64,000 nucleotides of DNA from Ectopseudomonas composti (GTDB lineage Bacteria; Pseudomonadota; Gammaproteobacteria; Pseudomonadales; Pseudomonadaceae): the NCBI RefSeq assembly GCF_001567565.1, contig NZ_LSSW01000022.1, positions 496,001-560,000 on the forward strand, written 5' to 3'. The notes under the pieces were generated by a model. That model had not been told where the DNA came from and searched no databases. It saw nothing but the letters and a program-made list of their open reading frames with translations. This document shows, piece after piece, positions 21,878 through 29,842 of this stretch (position 1 is the first letter of the stretch; each line of letters opens with the position of its first letter). The position numbers were made by a program, and so were the translations under genes.

Positions 21878-22846
21878 TCAGCGGCTTTTTTTACGCCAAA
21901 TAAGAATCGGAACTGCCCGGATGTAGACAAGCTCACCCACCAACTCAACCAGCGTCTGGGTGATGACCGCTGCGGCTGCAAGCCCCCGTATTTCTTCAGG
22001 CAATGCCAGGGCCAGCGGAAGAACCACCAACGAGTTACGTGTGGAGGTACTGAAAGTAACCGCTCTCGCCGTCGAGGCGGGCAGTTTATAAGCTCTTGAA
22101 GCCAGTGCGCCCACTACGGGGGCCAAAAGCATGAAACCGATGTACACCGGGATCACCGGTAAAAGCTGGTCGATATCACGAACCACCGGCGAGATTTGCG
22201 ACCCAACCACCGCAATGAGAACTGCCGCCATCGCAGGGACTGGCATCCATGCCCATACGGTGTTCCAGCGACCTACGAACCGTGAGCGCTTAGCCAAGGC
22301 TGCTGTAGCAACCGCGAGCAATAAAGGCACGACAATCAGTGCGAGAAAGGCTTCAGCGAAAGGCGCTATCGAGATAACGACTCGGGATTGCTCCCCTAGC
22401 ATGAAAGCCAAGTACACAGGCAACAGCACAAGCTGCAACAGCAAGAGGATGGGGGTTGCTGCAAGAATCGCACGCGAGTCGCCTTTGCCAATGTGAGTAA
22501 AGACCACCACGTAGTCGATACACGGGGTGAGCAAAACTAGAAGAGCGCCTATTAGGATTGCCGGGTGTTCTGCGAGCCCTCTGGTGAGTGCCCATACCAG
22601 CAGTGGAATCAGTACGAAATTGGCGATAAGCAAGGCTGACATGAAGCGTTTGTTGCTAAGACTTTTGCGGAGATCAAGAAAGGGAATTTGCAGAAACATC
22701 GCGTACATCAGCACGGCGATAGTCGGGGTCACTAATGCGTTCAGGCTCTGCGCCGCTGCAGTAGCTATTAACCCACCGATTGCCGCTGCAATGACCGCGA
22801 CGAAATAGATCGGTATCTGGTTTTGTTCAAGTGCATCCCTACTCAT
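21878..22846 (-). CDS. Arsenic-resistance-like / bile acid:sodium symporter family carrier
   Basis: A 322-residue integral membrane protein with about 10 hydrophobic helices, of the BART superfamily (Acr3 and bile acid:Na symporters). The motifs LVLLTPCIDYVVVFTHIGKGDS and FSTSTRNSLVVLPLALALP match the paired discontinuous-helix regions of this superfamily. The Cys in LLTPCIDYV corresponds to the position important in Acr3. It is often annotated as an arsenic resistance protein, but no arsR or arsC is present, so the substrate is uncertain. It is convergent with the czc operon. Confidence 0.82.
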   Translation of the reverse strand: MSRDALEQNQIPIYFVAVIAAAIGGLIATAAAQSLNALVTPTIAVLMYAMFLQIPFLDLRKSLSNKRFMSALLIANFVLIPLLVWALTRGLAEHPAILIGALLVLLTPCIDYVVVFTHIGKGDSRAILAATPILLLLQLVLLPVYLAFMLGEQSRVVISIAPFAEAFLALIVVPLLLAVATAALAKRSRFVGRWNTVWAWMPVPAMAAVLIAVVGSQISPVVRDIDQLLPVIPVYIGFMLLAPVVGALASRAYKLPASTARAVTFSTSTRNSLVVLPLALALPEEIRGLAAAAVITQTLVELVGELVYIRAVPILIWRKKSR

Positions 22847-23215
22847 AGCATCCTCAAGGATGAAAAACGTCAGCTTACATGAGGAAGCGAAAAGCGTGGC
22901 GATCCTCTTGGATGGCTTGAATCATGAAAGATTGAGATGGGCACGGCGTCTGGCTATTGAGTGGGTATCTGCTGACGGTGCAAGGGCGCGGTATTCAAAT
23001 GACACCGTGTTCTAGCATCGGGGTGATAGCCGAGTGCCTTTGCAGATATCAGGCAGATCAATCTAAAGGCCTTCACCGGTATCATTTTGCCCTTCTTGCT
23101 ACACGCTGACAGCGATGGCTTGTTGCAGATATGAATGACTTGCGGAAGAGAAGAGTTAGTTGTCTAGCTTGGAGGTTTAAACTCCCAGTGAATCTTTCTT
23201 ATTATTAAAGATTAA
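22847..23215. other. Intergenic region, nothing recognised
   Basis: Between the start of the Acr3-like gene and the terminator of the PtrA-like gene I see no credible gene, operator palindrome or repeat. Confidence 0.5.
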
Positions 23216-23242
23216 ATAAAAAAAGCGCCCCGAAGGGCGCTT
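23216..23242 (-). terminator. Intrinsic terminator of the PtrA-like gene
   Basis: AAGCGCCC (23223-23230) pairs with GGGCGCTT (23235-23242) around CGAA. The minus-strand RNA then runs into U residues (complement of the A-rich 23216-23224). Confidence 0.88.
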
Positions 23243-23248
23243 AGGGTA

Positions 23249-23286
23249 CACCTCTTTCCAAAGGAGCTCGGGAGCTTCTAGAGGTG
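23249..23286 (-). other. 3' UTR hairpin presenting an anti-Shine-Dalgarno loop
   Basis: CACCTCT (23249-23255) pairs with AGAGGTG (23280-23286). The loop contains CCAAAGGAG (23258-23266), read CUCCUUUGG on the minus-strand RNA, 16 nt before the terminator stem. It lies directly after the stop of the PtrA-like gene and resembles 6376-6412. Confidence 0.5.
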
Positions 23287-23308
23287 AACATCGTTCGGAA
23301 GTGAGCGG

Positions 23309-23542
23309 TTAGTCAGCGTTGGTTTCTTTTTTAAGATCGGTATTGGTCCGATCTTGGTTGCTGGTCTTAACCTTTAGTTCGTCCGCCGGTTTGGCAGCAG
23401 GCTCAGTTCCGTGAATTCGTTTTTGATCTGCTCGAAATTTTGCCTGAGCTTTCATTGAGCGATCATAGCCATCTTCTGCATAAGACTGTGTGGAGCCGAC
23501 AAGAAGTACTGATCCAATAACTAGGGCTTTCAACATCTTCAT
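23309..23542 (-). CDS. Small periplasmic PtrA-like protein
   Basis: The start at 23542 (MKMLKALVIGSVLLVGSTQSYA) gives a clean signal peptide with GAGG upstream; longer in-frame starts add a segment that would spoil it. The 77-residue product has a mature part beginning EDGYDRSMKAQAKFRADQKR, resembling the PtrA N-terminal domain, then a charged, probably disordered tail (TSNQDRTNTDLKKETNAD) with no Cys. An operator-like palindrome lies 110 bp upstream and a porin gene lies immediately upstream on the same strand, the same pairing as at 6457-8272. Function unknown. Confidence 0.72.
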   Translation of the reverse strand: MKMLKALVIGSVLLVGSTQSYAEDGYDRSMKAQAKFRADQKRIHGTEPAAKPADELKVKTSNQDRTNTDLKKETNAD

Positions 23543-23651
23543 AAGGCAGGCCTCGTAAAATTCAATTATTAGCTTGTCGAGGTTCATGGACAAGTTCTGC
23601 AAGTTCGAGTGAATTTTACGGAGGTGAAGCTAACAGCAGCGTGAGCCCAAC

Positions 23652-23667
23652 ATTACATTCTTGAAAT
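23652..23667. promoter_or_regulatory. CopR/CzcR-type operator, copy 6
   Basis: ATTACA-TTCTT-GAAAT has an intact left half and a degenerate right half. It lies 110 bp upstream of the PtrA-like gene. Confidence 0.5.
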
Positions 23668-23734
23668 CTAATAACTGCCTATCTTGTTATGCATGAGCGG
23701 GCAGTGCTTTTAGAGCCCGCCCGCCCATCCATTT

Positions 23735-25060
23735 TTAGAGCACGCTCAGTGGGTACTCGACGATCAGACGAACCTCGTCCAGATCCGACTCGTAATCCGT
23801 TGCGCGGGTAGTCATCTGGCGAACACGGAAGGACATCTCTTTCAGTGAGCCCGTTTGGACGACGTACTTGGCTTCGATGTTGCGTTCCCAGCGCTTCTGG
23901 TCAGTCAGCGGGTTGCCATCGGCATCACGACGCATATACACACTGTTGGCGTCGGAATAGTCCGCATCTGTACCCAGCGCATAGCGCGTCATGAAGGTCA
24001 GTCCAGGAACGCCATAGCTGGCCATATCTAGGTCGTAGCGCAGCATCCAGGACTTCTCTTTCGGCGAGTTGAAGTCGCTGTACTGAATAGAGTTGTCGAG
24101 GAAGATGGAATCAGACTGGCGCAGGTAGTCGAAATCATCGTCGCCGTTGTTGCGCTGGTGCGACAGGGCAACGCTGTGTGCACCGAACTGCACACCCACT
24201 TTGCCGCTGTAAATGTCGTTATCGAACTCACCCAACAGCTGCTGGCCGTCATCAACAGCTTTGTAGTAGTTCAAGCCACCGAACAAGGAAACACTGTCGG
24301 TCAGCGGGTAGGTGAAGGACGTACCGGCATAGTGCTGCTTCCAAGCATCCTTGAGTTGGCTGCTATAGAGACTAAAGCTCAGGTTGTCATTTAGCGAATA
24401 GTCACCGCCGAAATAGGCAACCCATGGAGACGCGACAGAGCCCGCATAGAAGGTTGCGAACTCATCACGCATGGTGCTGACCTGCGGCTGGCTCATGGCA
24501 TGCAGGCGGCCACCCTGAAGGGTCAAACCATCAAAGCTTGTGTTCTCAACCGTAACGCCGCGAAAGCTTTCCGGTAGCAGGCGGGAGTCACCGTAGTGAA
24601 CCACCGGCGTCATGGGGAACACATCACCCACTTTGACAACGGTGTCGAATAGCCGGGCTTTTACTGCACCACCCACTTTGGAGTAGTTATCTTCGGCTTC
24701 ACCATCACTATTTACCGGCAGCAGATTAACAGTACCACCTGGGCCATATCGACCATCCCCGGTATCCAGTTTAAGGCCGAGCATGGCGAAGGCATCAATA
24801 CCAAAGCCTACGGTACCTTGGGTAAAGCCCGACTCGAACTGGCCAATGATCCCGTGTGCCCAAGCTTCAGTATAACCATTGTCAGTGTTGCTCGACTGAC
24901 CTTTACGAAAGTCACGATTCATGTAGAAGTTACGGTTGAGAATATTGAAACTGCTACCTTCTACAAAACCTTCGGCTTGCTCTTCTGCGGCCGCCATGAG
25001 CGGAGCTGCACTGACAATCGCCGAAAATACTGCAAGGGATAGTTTGGTTTTATTAAGCAT
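23735..25060 (-). CDS. OprD-family outer-membrane porin
   Basis: A 441-residue OprD-family porin with a signal peptide (cut near LMAA) and family motifs GFVEGSSFNILNRNFYMNRDF and DEVRLIVEYPLSVL. It is the same length as, and strongly similar to, the porin at 6457-7782, so the two are paralogues from an older duplication than the 8614/11234 pair. A near-perfect operator palindrome lies 144 bp upstream. It is paired with a downstream PtrA-like gene. Substrate unknown. Confidence 0.92.
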   Translation of the reverse strand: MLNKTKLSLAVFSAIVSAAPLMAAAEEQAEGFVEGSSFNILNRNFYMNRDFRKGQSSNTDNGYTEAWAHGIIGQFESGFTQGTVGFGIDAFAMLGLKLDTGDGRYGPGGTVNLLPVNSDGEAEDNYSKVGGAVKARLFDTVVKVGDVFPMTPVVHYGDSRLLPESFRGVTVENTSFDGLTLQGGRLHAMSQPQVSTMRDEFATFYAGSVASPWVAYFGGDYSLNDNLSFSLYSSQLKDAWKQHYAGTSFTYPLTDSVSLFGGLNYYKAVDDGQQLLGEFDNDIYSGKVGVQFGAHSVALSHQRNNGDDDFDYLRQSDSIFLDNSIQYSDFNSPKEKSWMLRYDLDMASYGVPGLTFMTRYALGTDADYSDANSVYMRRDADGNPLTDQKRWERNIEAKYVVQTGSLKEMSFRVRQMTTRATDYESDLDEVRLIVEYPLSVL

Positions 25061-25203
25061 TTATTGCTCCTTTATAATTGGCAGTTATTAGTCTAGTTTT
25101 CGCCATGGCGTTCTTATAGGTATTGCACCCTCAAGCGCTCTGCGCCTTTGGGGAGCTGAGCCCTATCCTTGCAAGCTGAAGATAACTTGAAGATGATTGG
25201 AAA

Positions 25204-25219
25204 ATTACAATTCTGTAAT
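25204..25219. promoter_or_regulatory. CopR/CzcR-type operator, copy 7
   Basis: ATTACA-ATTCT-GTAAT, with arms ATTACA and TGTAAT, lies 144 bp upstream of the porin start. Confidence 0.72.
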
Positions 25220-25272
25220 CTTCACAAGGCGGCAATGAAAGTTGTCTTAAAGCGACATTTGAATTCAGATTT

Positions 25273-25569
25273 TCAATAGAATCCGACGGGTAGGTCGAGA
25301 GAGCTCCAGCCTTGATCAGGCCGAATGTTCATGACTGCCAGCTCATAGGACGGTGCACTCAGATAGATCGATAGCGCCGGGCTGATGTGACAAGCCGGCT
25401 GGGGGTGACGCCGGTTGATCTTGTTTGGATGCTCGTAAGCGTCCACCCGAATCACCTTGCGTGATTCGGGCATGCTGCTCACTCCCGCCGTGTAAGCCAG
25501 CATTTCGCTGACGAGCTGGAGCTGGCAGGCGCACTGCGTATATTCCAGCTCATGGCAGTAATGGTGCAT
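25273..25569 (-). CDS. Hypothetical protein, uncertain
   Basis: An open frame of 98 codons downstream of the cadA operon. I recognise no family. An internal start at about residue 33 (MPESRKVIRVDAYEHPNK) would give a 66-residue protein. There is no signal peptide or membrane helix and no clear ribosome-binding site. The residue composition (Cys, His and Tyr spread through it) is not obviously a shadow of another gene, and the opposite strand is empty here. It may be a genuine small gene or chance. Confidence 0.3.
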   Translation of the reverse strand: MHHYCHELEYTQCACQLQLVSEMLAYTAGVSSMPESRKVIRVDAYEHPNKINRRHPQPACHISPALSIYLSAPSYELAVMNIRPDQGWSSLDLPVGFY

Positions 25570-25665
25570 GAAACTGTGACCGCATGGGTGTGAATAGCCA
25601 TGGGCTCAGCGCTTACCAGACGAAGAGTTGGTTGATGCGACCAAGAACCTAGCAAGGTGCGATTA

Positions 25666-26142
25666 CTACAGCGGCTGAGAGTTTCCGTAGTTAAAGCCAT
25701 TTGCCGCCAAGGTTGCCCAGCGGCGCTGACGGTGGGCGTAGAACAGGCGCGCAAATAGCCAGACGAACGGAGTGAGGACGCCCGCCTTGATGGTCACGCT
25801 ATCTCGGTAAAGCGTTCCGCCGTTGACCTCTTGTGCCGTAATGAGGTGATCCCACTTGCTGATCAGCGGGCTGTAGCCGTTGTCTCTTAGCATGAAAATC
25901 TGAGCATTTTCCGTCTGCGGGTATGTAATCACAATCGCCTGACGGCCAATGGGAAGTACGCCGAATAACTTCAGCTTGACCCAGTAAGTGCCCTCGTTCC
26001 AGGTGCCAGGAAACTCAACGGGAGTCAGCGGGCTGAAACTCAGCAACGGTGATGCAACCTGATGCAGCAGACGTGGCGTGCGCACCTGGGCGATCACCTC
26101 TGCCAGTGAGCATGGCAGCTGGGTAGAGATATCAATTTGCAT
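25666..26142 (-). CDS. SRPBCC-like hypothetical protein of the cadA operon
   Basis: With ATG at 26142 (MQIDISTQLPCSLAEVIAQVRTPRLL) the product is 158 residues; a GTG four codons earlier is possible. The opening strand then helix pattern, followed by alternating strands (GTYWVKLKLFGVLPIGRQAIVITYP) and a long C-terminal helix region, resembles the SRPBCC/polyketide-cyclase fold, whose members bind hydrophobic ligands. It lies 26 bp after the DUF3703 remnant and in line with cadA, so it is likely co-transcribed. The last part (FVWLFARLFYAHRQRRW) is hydrophobic and basic and may touch the membrane. Confidence 0.65.
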   Translation of the reverse strand: MQIDISTQLPCSLAEVIAQVRTPRLLHQVASPLLSFSPLTPVEFPGTWNEGTYWVKLKLFGVLPIGRQAIVITYPQTENAQIFMLRDNGYSPLISKWDHLITAQEVNGGTLYRDSVTIKAGVLTPFVWLFARLFYAHRQRRWATLAANGFNYGNSQPL

Positions 26143-26168
26143 GGGCGCAATCACCGACCGGATTGAGT

Positions 26169-26513
26169 TTACTTGTCATCGGCAAGCAAGGTCTGTGGTT
26201 CTTCGGGAACCGGCATGGGCTTGAAAGCACTGACCCTGGAGCGGCCTGTATTGCCGATAGGCACCCAGATTTTGGAGAACAGCAGGGCCGCGAAAATACG
26301 TGGTAGTTGCCCCGCGACCTCGCGGTAATCGCCGGTCTGCCAGCCGAGCACAAGCATCAGTCAGTGTGACCCAGCATGCAGCACGGGTTGGCGTTGGGTC
26401 AGGATGTGCGCGCGCTCTAACCATTGAAAGGCATCTGCGCTGCGCTGTTCCTGCATGGCCTGCCGGGCCTGCTGAAAGGCTTGTTCAATTGCGAGTTGCA
26501 ATGCTGCTTTCAT
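26169..26513 (-). pseudogene. DUF3703 gene interrupted by an in-frame TGA
   Basis: The frame starts at 26513 behind GGAGG, 16 bp after cadA, and reads through WLERAHILTQRQPVLHAGSH (residues 31-50). It meets TGA at 26361-26363 and continues in the same frame as LMLVLGWQTGDYREVAGQLPR and KIWVPIGNTG to a stop at 26169. Both halves are typical DUF3703, and family members have Trp where the TGA stands (H-W-L-M), so a single TGG to TGA change explains the break. The second half has an in-frame ATG directly after the stop and could be made separately. DUF3703 genes often accompany metal-transport genes; their function is not known to me. Confidence 0.85.
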
Positions 26514-26529
26514 CTTCAATCCTCCGATC

Positions 26530-28965
26530 CTACTTTTTAAGCAGGCGCAGGCCGTTGAACACCACCAGCAGGCTGACGCCCATGTCGGCAAAGACGGCCA
26601 TCCACATCGTCGCCTGCCCCGTTAGGGTAATGGCGAGAAACAGGGCCTTGATCCCTAACGCCAGCACGATGTTCTGCTTGAGGATGACGGCGGTCTGTTG
26701 AGACAGGCGGATGAAGGCCGGGATCTTGCGCAGGTCGTCATCCATCAAGGCCACATCCGCAGTTTCGATGGCCGTGTCCGTGCCGGCGGCGGCCATGGCG
26801 AAACCGATTTCAGACTTCGCCAGCGCCGGCGCATCGTTGATGCCATCGCCGACCATCCCTACAACGTAGCCGCGCGCCTGCAATGCTTCAATGGCCTGCA
26901 ATTTGTCGACTGGCAGTAGGTTGCCGCGTGCCTCGTCGATGCCTACCTGCTGTGCAATCGCATCTGCGGTGTGCGGGTTATCGCCGGTCAGCATTGTGGT
27001 CTTCACGCCAAGCGCATGAAGCTCCTCAATTGCCTGGCGGCTGGAGCCCTTGACGGTATCGGCAACGGCGAACAGGGCAATGGCACGCTGCGGATTGCAC
27101 AGCACCACCACTGTTTTACCTTGGCGTTCGAGACGCTCCAGCGTCGCTTCCAGCTCGGGTGAGCAGAGGCCAAGCTCTTCCACCAGGCGGTGGTTACCCA
27201 GGTGGAAATCTATGCCTTCGATGGTGCCTCGAACACCTCGACCCAGTAGGGCTTCGAATCCTTCAACGGCGGTAAACGCCAGCCCATTCTTACTGGCATG
27301 CTTGGCTATCGCTTGCGATACCGGATGGTCAGACCGACTGGCGAGGCTGGCGGCATGTGTGCGGTAGACTTCTGAGTCCTGATCAACCAGCGGCATGTAA
27401 TCGGTCTGCACCGGCTTGCCGTGAGTAATAGTGCCGGTCTTGTCGAGTGCCAGGAAGCCAAGCTTGCCGCCGGTTTCAAGGTAGACACCGCCTTTGATCA
27501 GAATGCCTTTGCGCGCAGCCGCAGCCAGGCCACTGACAATGGTGACGGGCGTTGAAATAACCAAGGCGCAAGGGCAAGCGACCACCAGCAGTACCAAGGC
27601 ACGATAGATCCAGTCGTACCAGGGTTCGGCCATGAAGAGTGGCGGCACAATGGCGATAGCCAGGGCGAATAGGAATACGACAGGGGTGTATACCTTGGCG
27701 AATTGGTCGACAAAGCGCTGGGTCGGAGCACGTGAACCCTGTGCCTCTTCGACCGCGTGAATGATGCGTGCCAGCGTAGTGTTGGCAGCGGCTGCCACGA
27801 CGCGGTATTCCAGCGAGCCTGCTTGATTGATGGTGCCAGCAAAAACCGGGTCTCCGACGGTTTTCTCTACGGGCAGGCTTTCCCCCGTGATCGGCGCTTG
27901 GTTGATGGTGGAGTTGCCGGAAGTCACCTCGCCATCGAGGCCGATTCGCTCGCCAGGCCGAACCCTGACCAATGCACCTAAGGCTATGGTTTTAACCTCA
28001 ACTTCAAGCCATGAGCCGTCTGCTTGCTGCACCGTGGCGCGCTCTGGGGTCAGATCCATCAGGCCGCGGATGGCATTACGAGCCCGACCCAGCGATTTTG
28101 CCTCGATCAGCTCGGCCACAGAAAAGAGGAACATGACCATGGCGGCTTCCGGCCATTGCCCAATCAGCACCGCACCGGTAACCGCAATACTCATCAGTGC
28201 ATTGATGTTCAGGTTGCGGTTCTTCAGCGCAATCCAACCCTTTTTATAGGTCGTCAGGCCGCACAGCAGAATGGCGAGCAGCGCCACACCGGCCACAACC
28301 CACTCAGGTGCAAGCTCGGCGAAGTGCAGCACTTCAGCCGATACGGCAGCCACACCGGATAGCGCCAAAGGCCACCAAGCCTTCTTGCGCGGCGCTGCTT
28401 GCGCTTCATCGTTTACTGTTGCTGCACCCTCAACCACTGGCGTGAAACCAAGGTCGCGAATCGCTGCCAGGGCTGCTGGCAATGCTTCTGCTGTGTGGCT
28501 AAACGTCAATACGCGCTGAAGCAAGTTGAACTCCAGCGCGCTGATGCCGGTCAGGGAGGAGAGCTTGTCGCGGATCAGCTTTTCTTCCGTTGGGCAGTCC
28601 ATCTGTTCGATTGTGATGCGGGCTTGCCCCTCAGCAGAGAGCGGTTCTGCTTGCATACCTAGGGATGAGATCGCCGCTTCAATAAGAGCGGTCGACGGCA
28701 AGCTGTGCCATACCCCAAGAACGCGATTGATCAGATTGAAATCGAGCTTGTCTATGCCAGCCAGCTTGCTCAGTTTGTCTTGAATCAGCGTCTGTTCGGT
28801 GGGGCAGTCCATTTGTTCAATACGGAAACTGCTGAGCCTGGAGCGAACCATGGCATTTACCGTTGTAGTTGCCGTGGCCGAGCACTTAAACGCGCCGCTG
28901 GGGTCACAGCAGACATCCTTTGAAACCGCTTCAGGTTTTTGTTCATCACTGCAGCAACCAGCCAT
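26530..28965 (-). CDS. cadA: Zn/Cd/Pb-exporting P1B-type ATPase
   Basis: An 811-residue heavy-metal P-type ATPase. The Cys-rich start (MAGCCSDEQK...VCCDPSG) is followed by two heavy-metal-associated domains, each with the motif EQMDCPTE, typical of Cd/Zn/Pb pumps. The membrane CPC motif is in VVACPCALVIS, the phosphorylated Asp in LALDKTGTITHGK, and the hinge in MVGDGINDAPALAKS. It pumps divalent soft metals from cytoplasm to periplasm, where CzcCBA can carry them further. It is divergent from cadR with a CadR-type operator between them, and is followed by DUF3703 and SRPBCC-like genes. Confidence 0.96.
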   Translation of the reverse strand: MAGCCSDEQKPEAVSKDVCCDPSGAFKCSATATTTVNAMVRSRLSSFRIEQMDCPTEQTLIQDKLSKLAGIDKLDFNLINRVLGVWHSLPSTALIEAAISSLGMQAEPLSAEGQARITIEQMDCPTEEKLIRDKLSSLTGISALEFNLLQRVLTFSHTAEALPAALAAIRDLGFTPVVEGAATVNDEAQAAPRKKAWWPLALSGVAAVSAEVLHFAELAPEWVVAGVALLAILLCGLTTYKKGWIALKNRNLNINALMSIAVTGAVLIGQWPEAAMVMFLFSVAELIEAKSLGRARNAIRGLMDLTPERATVQQADGSWLEVEVKTIALGALVRVRPGERIGLDGEVTSGNSTINQAPITGESLPVEKTVGDPVFAGTINQAGSLEYRVVAAAANTTLARIIHAVEEAQGSRAPTQRFVDQFAKVYTPVVFLFALAIAIVPPLFMAEPWYDWIYRALVLLVVACPCALVISTPVTIVSGLAAAARKGILIKGGVYLETGGKLGFLALDKTGTITHGKPVQTDYMPLVDQDSEVYRTHAASLASRSDHPVSQAIAKHASKNGLAFTAVEGFEALLGRGVRGTIEGIDFHLGNHRLVEELGLCSPELEATLERLERQGKTVVVLCNPQRAIALFAVADTVKGSSRQAIEELHALGVKTTMLTGDNPHTADAIAQQVGIDEARGNLLPVDKLQAIEALQARGYVVGMVGDGINDAPALAKSEIGFAMAAAGTDTAIETADVALMDDDLRKIPAFIRLSQQTAVILKQNIVLALGIKALFLAITLTGQATMWMAVFADMGVSLLVVFNGLRLLKK

Positions 28966-29001
28966 GGGGGTATCCTTATTGGTCAGTGCTGTAGAGTGAA
29001 C

Positions 29002-29022
29002 ACCCTGAAGCCACTACAGGGT
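29002..29022. promoter_or_regulatory. CadR/MerR-type operator in the cadA promoter
   Basis: An interrupted dyad ACCCTGAA...TACAGGGT of 21 bp. On the cadA strand it sits in the spacer between a TTGACC -35 element and a TTCACT -10-like element about 19 bp apart, the long spacer typical of MerR-family activated promoters. Confidence 0.88.
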
Positions 29023-29047
29023 CAAGAGTTTGTAGAAGGGGTATTTC

Positions 29048-29500
29048 ATGAAAATTGGAGAGCTGGCCAAGCTTGCCGATTGCCAGGTTGAAACGGTTCG
29101 CTATTACGAGCGTGAAGGGCTGTTGCCGACACCGGCTCGCAGCGAGGGCAATTATCGTCTTTACAGCAGTGAGCATCTTGAGAGGCTTACGTTTATTCGT
29201 AATTGCCGAACACTGGACATGACCCTGGACGAGATCAGAAGCTTGTTGGCGCTGATGGATCGGCCAGAGGGGAACTGTGAGGGTGTGAATAGCTTAGTGG
29301 ATGAGCACATCGAGCATGTGCAAGCGCGAGTGACCAGCCTCCTGGCACTGCAACAACAGCTGGTTGAGTTACGACACCGTTGCGCCTCTGAGCGGGGTGT
29401 AGACGAGTGTGGAATTCTCCAGCGCCTGAATACCACCGGCGGAGTCAGTGCACTTCCAGATGATGGCCATACCCACGTTGGGAAAAGCCATCGCCACTAA
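29048..29500 (+). CDS. cadR: Cd/Pb-responsive MerR-family regulator
   Basis: A 150-residue MerR-family protein with an N-terminal winged helix (MKIGELAKLADCQVETVRYYEREGLL) and a dimerisation helix. The metal-site cysteines are C77 (EGNCEGVN), C112 (RHRCAS) and C121 (DECGIL). A short His-rich C-terminal tail (DDGHTHVGKSHRH) is typical of CadR and can bind a second metal. It activates cadA from the operator at 29002-29022 and probably regulates itself. The third Cys is spaced slightly further than in the CadR I recall (C119), a small difference. Confidence 0.94.
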   Translation: MKIGELAKLADCQVETVRYYEREGLLPTPARSEGNYRLYSSEHLERLTFIRNCRTLDMTLDEIRSLLALMDRPEGNCEGVNSLVDEHIEHVQARVTSLLALQQQLVELRHRCASERGVDECGILQRLNTTGGVSALPDDGHTHVGKSHRH

Positions 29501-29508
29501 ACAATGCG

Positions 29509-29550
29509 CCACCACCTGCAGTACTCGGCACGAGACATTGCAGGCGGTGG
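29509..29550 (+). terminator. Hairpin terminator after cadR
   Basis: CCACCACCTGCA (29509-29520) pairs with TGCAGGCGGTGG (29539-29550) with one mismatch, 9 bp after the cadR stop. A T-rich stretch (TTCGTTTGTTT) follows a few bases later. Confidence 0.65.
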
Positions 29551-29582
29551 TGCGGGTTCGTTTGTTTACAGACTGCAAGCGC

Positions 29583-29774
29583 TTATTTGCTTTGTTCGAT
29601 TTCAGCTTTAACCAGATCAATCAGTGGCTGTGCACCAAAGCTCAGGAGCGGTTTGCCATTCACAAAAAACGTGGTCGTCTGGCGCACGGCAGCAGCCTCC
29701 CAGGCTTTGAGCACCTGAGGGTCACTGTGCCATTGCCGTTGAGCTGAACCCAAGGGCGAGTACCTGAGTGTTAA
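29583..29774 (-). pseudogene. C-terminal fragment of a DsbA/thioredoxin-like gene
   Basis: The minus strand is open for 63 codons to a stop at 29583 and reads ...SDPQVLKAWEAAAVRQTTTFFVNG then KPLLSFGAQPLIDLVKAEIEQSK. The TTTFFVNGKPL segment corresponds to the cis-Pro-loop region (TPTFFVNG) of DsbA-like proteins, here with the Pro replaced by Thr, and the rest to the C-terminal helix. There is no start codon, signal peptide or CxxC site, and a stop lies just upstream. It is therefore the tail of a thioredoxin-fold gene truncated when the cus block or the cad block was joined. Confidence 0.65.
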
Positions 29775-29842
29775 ACGCGTGATTTAAGGCAGATAAGCCC
29801 CTTTTCGTCATCTGGCGGAGGGGCTCTCCTGAACACTCAGAG

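Noticed and set aside
29448..29747. Plus-strand 99-codon frame overlapping the cadR end
   Set aside because: It is antisense to the DsbA-like fragment and out of frame with cadR; no motif.
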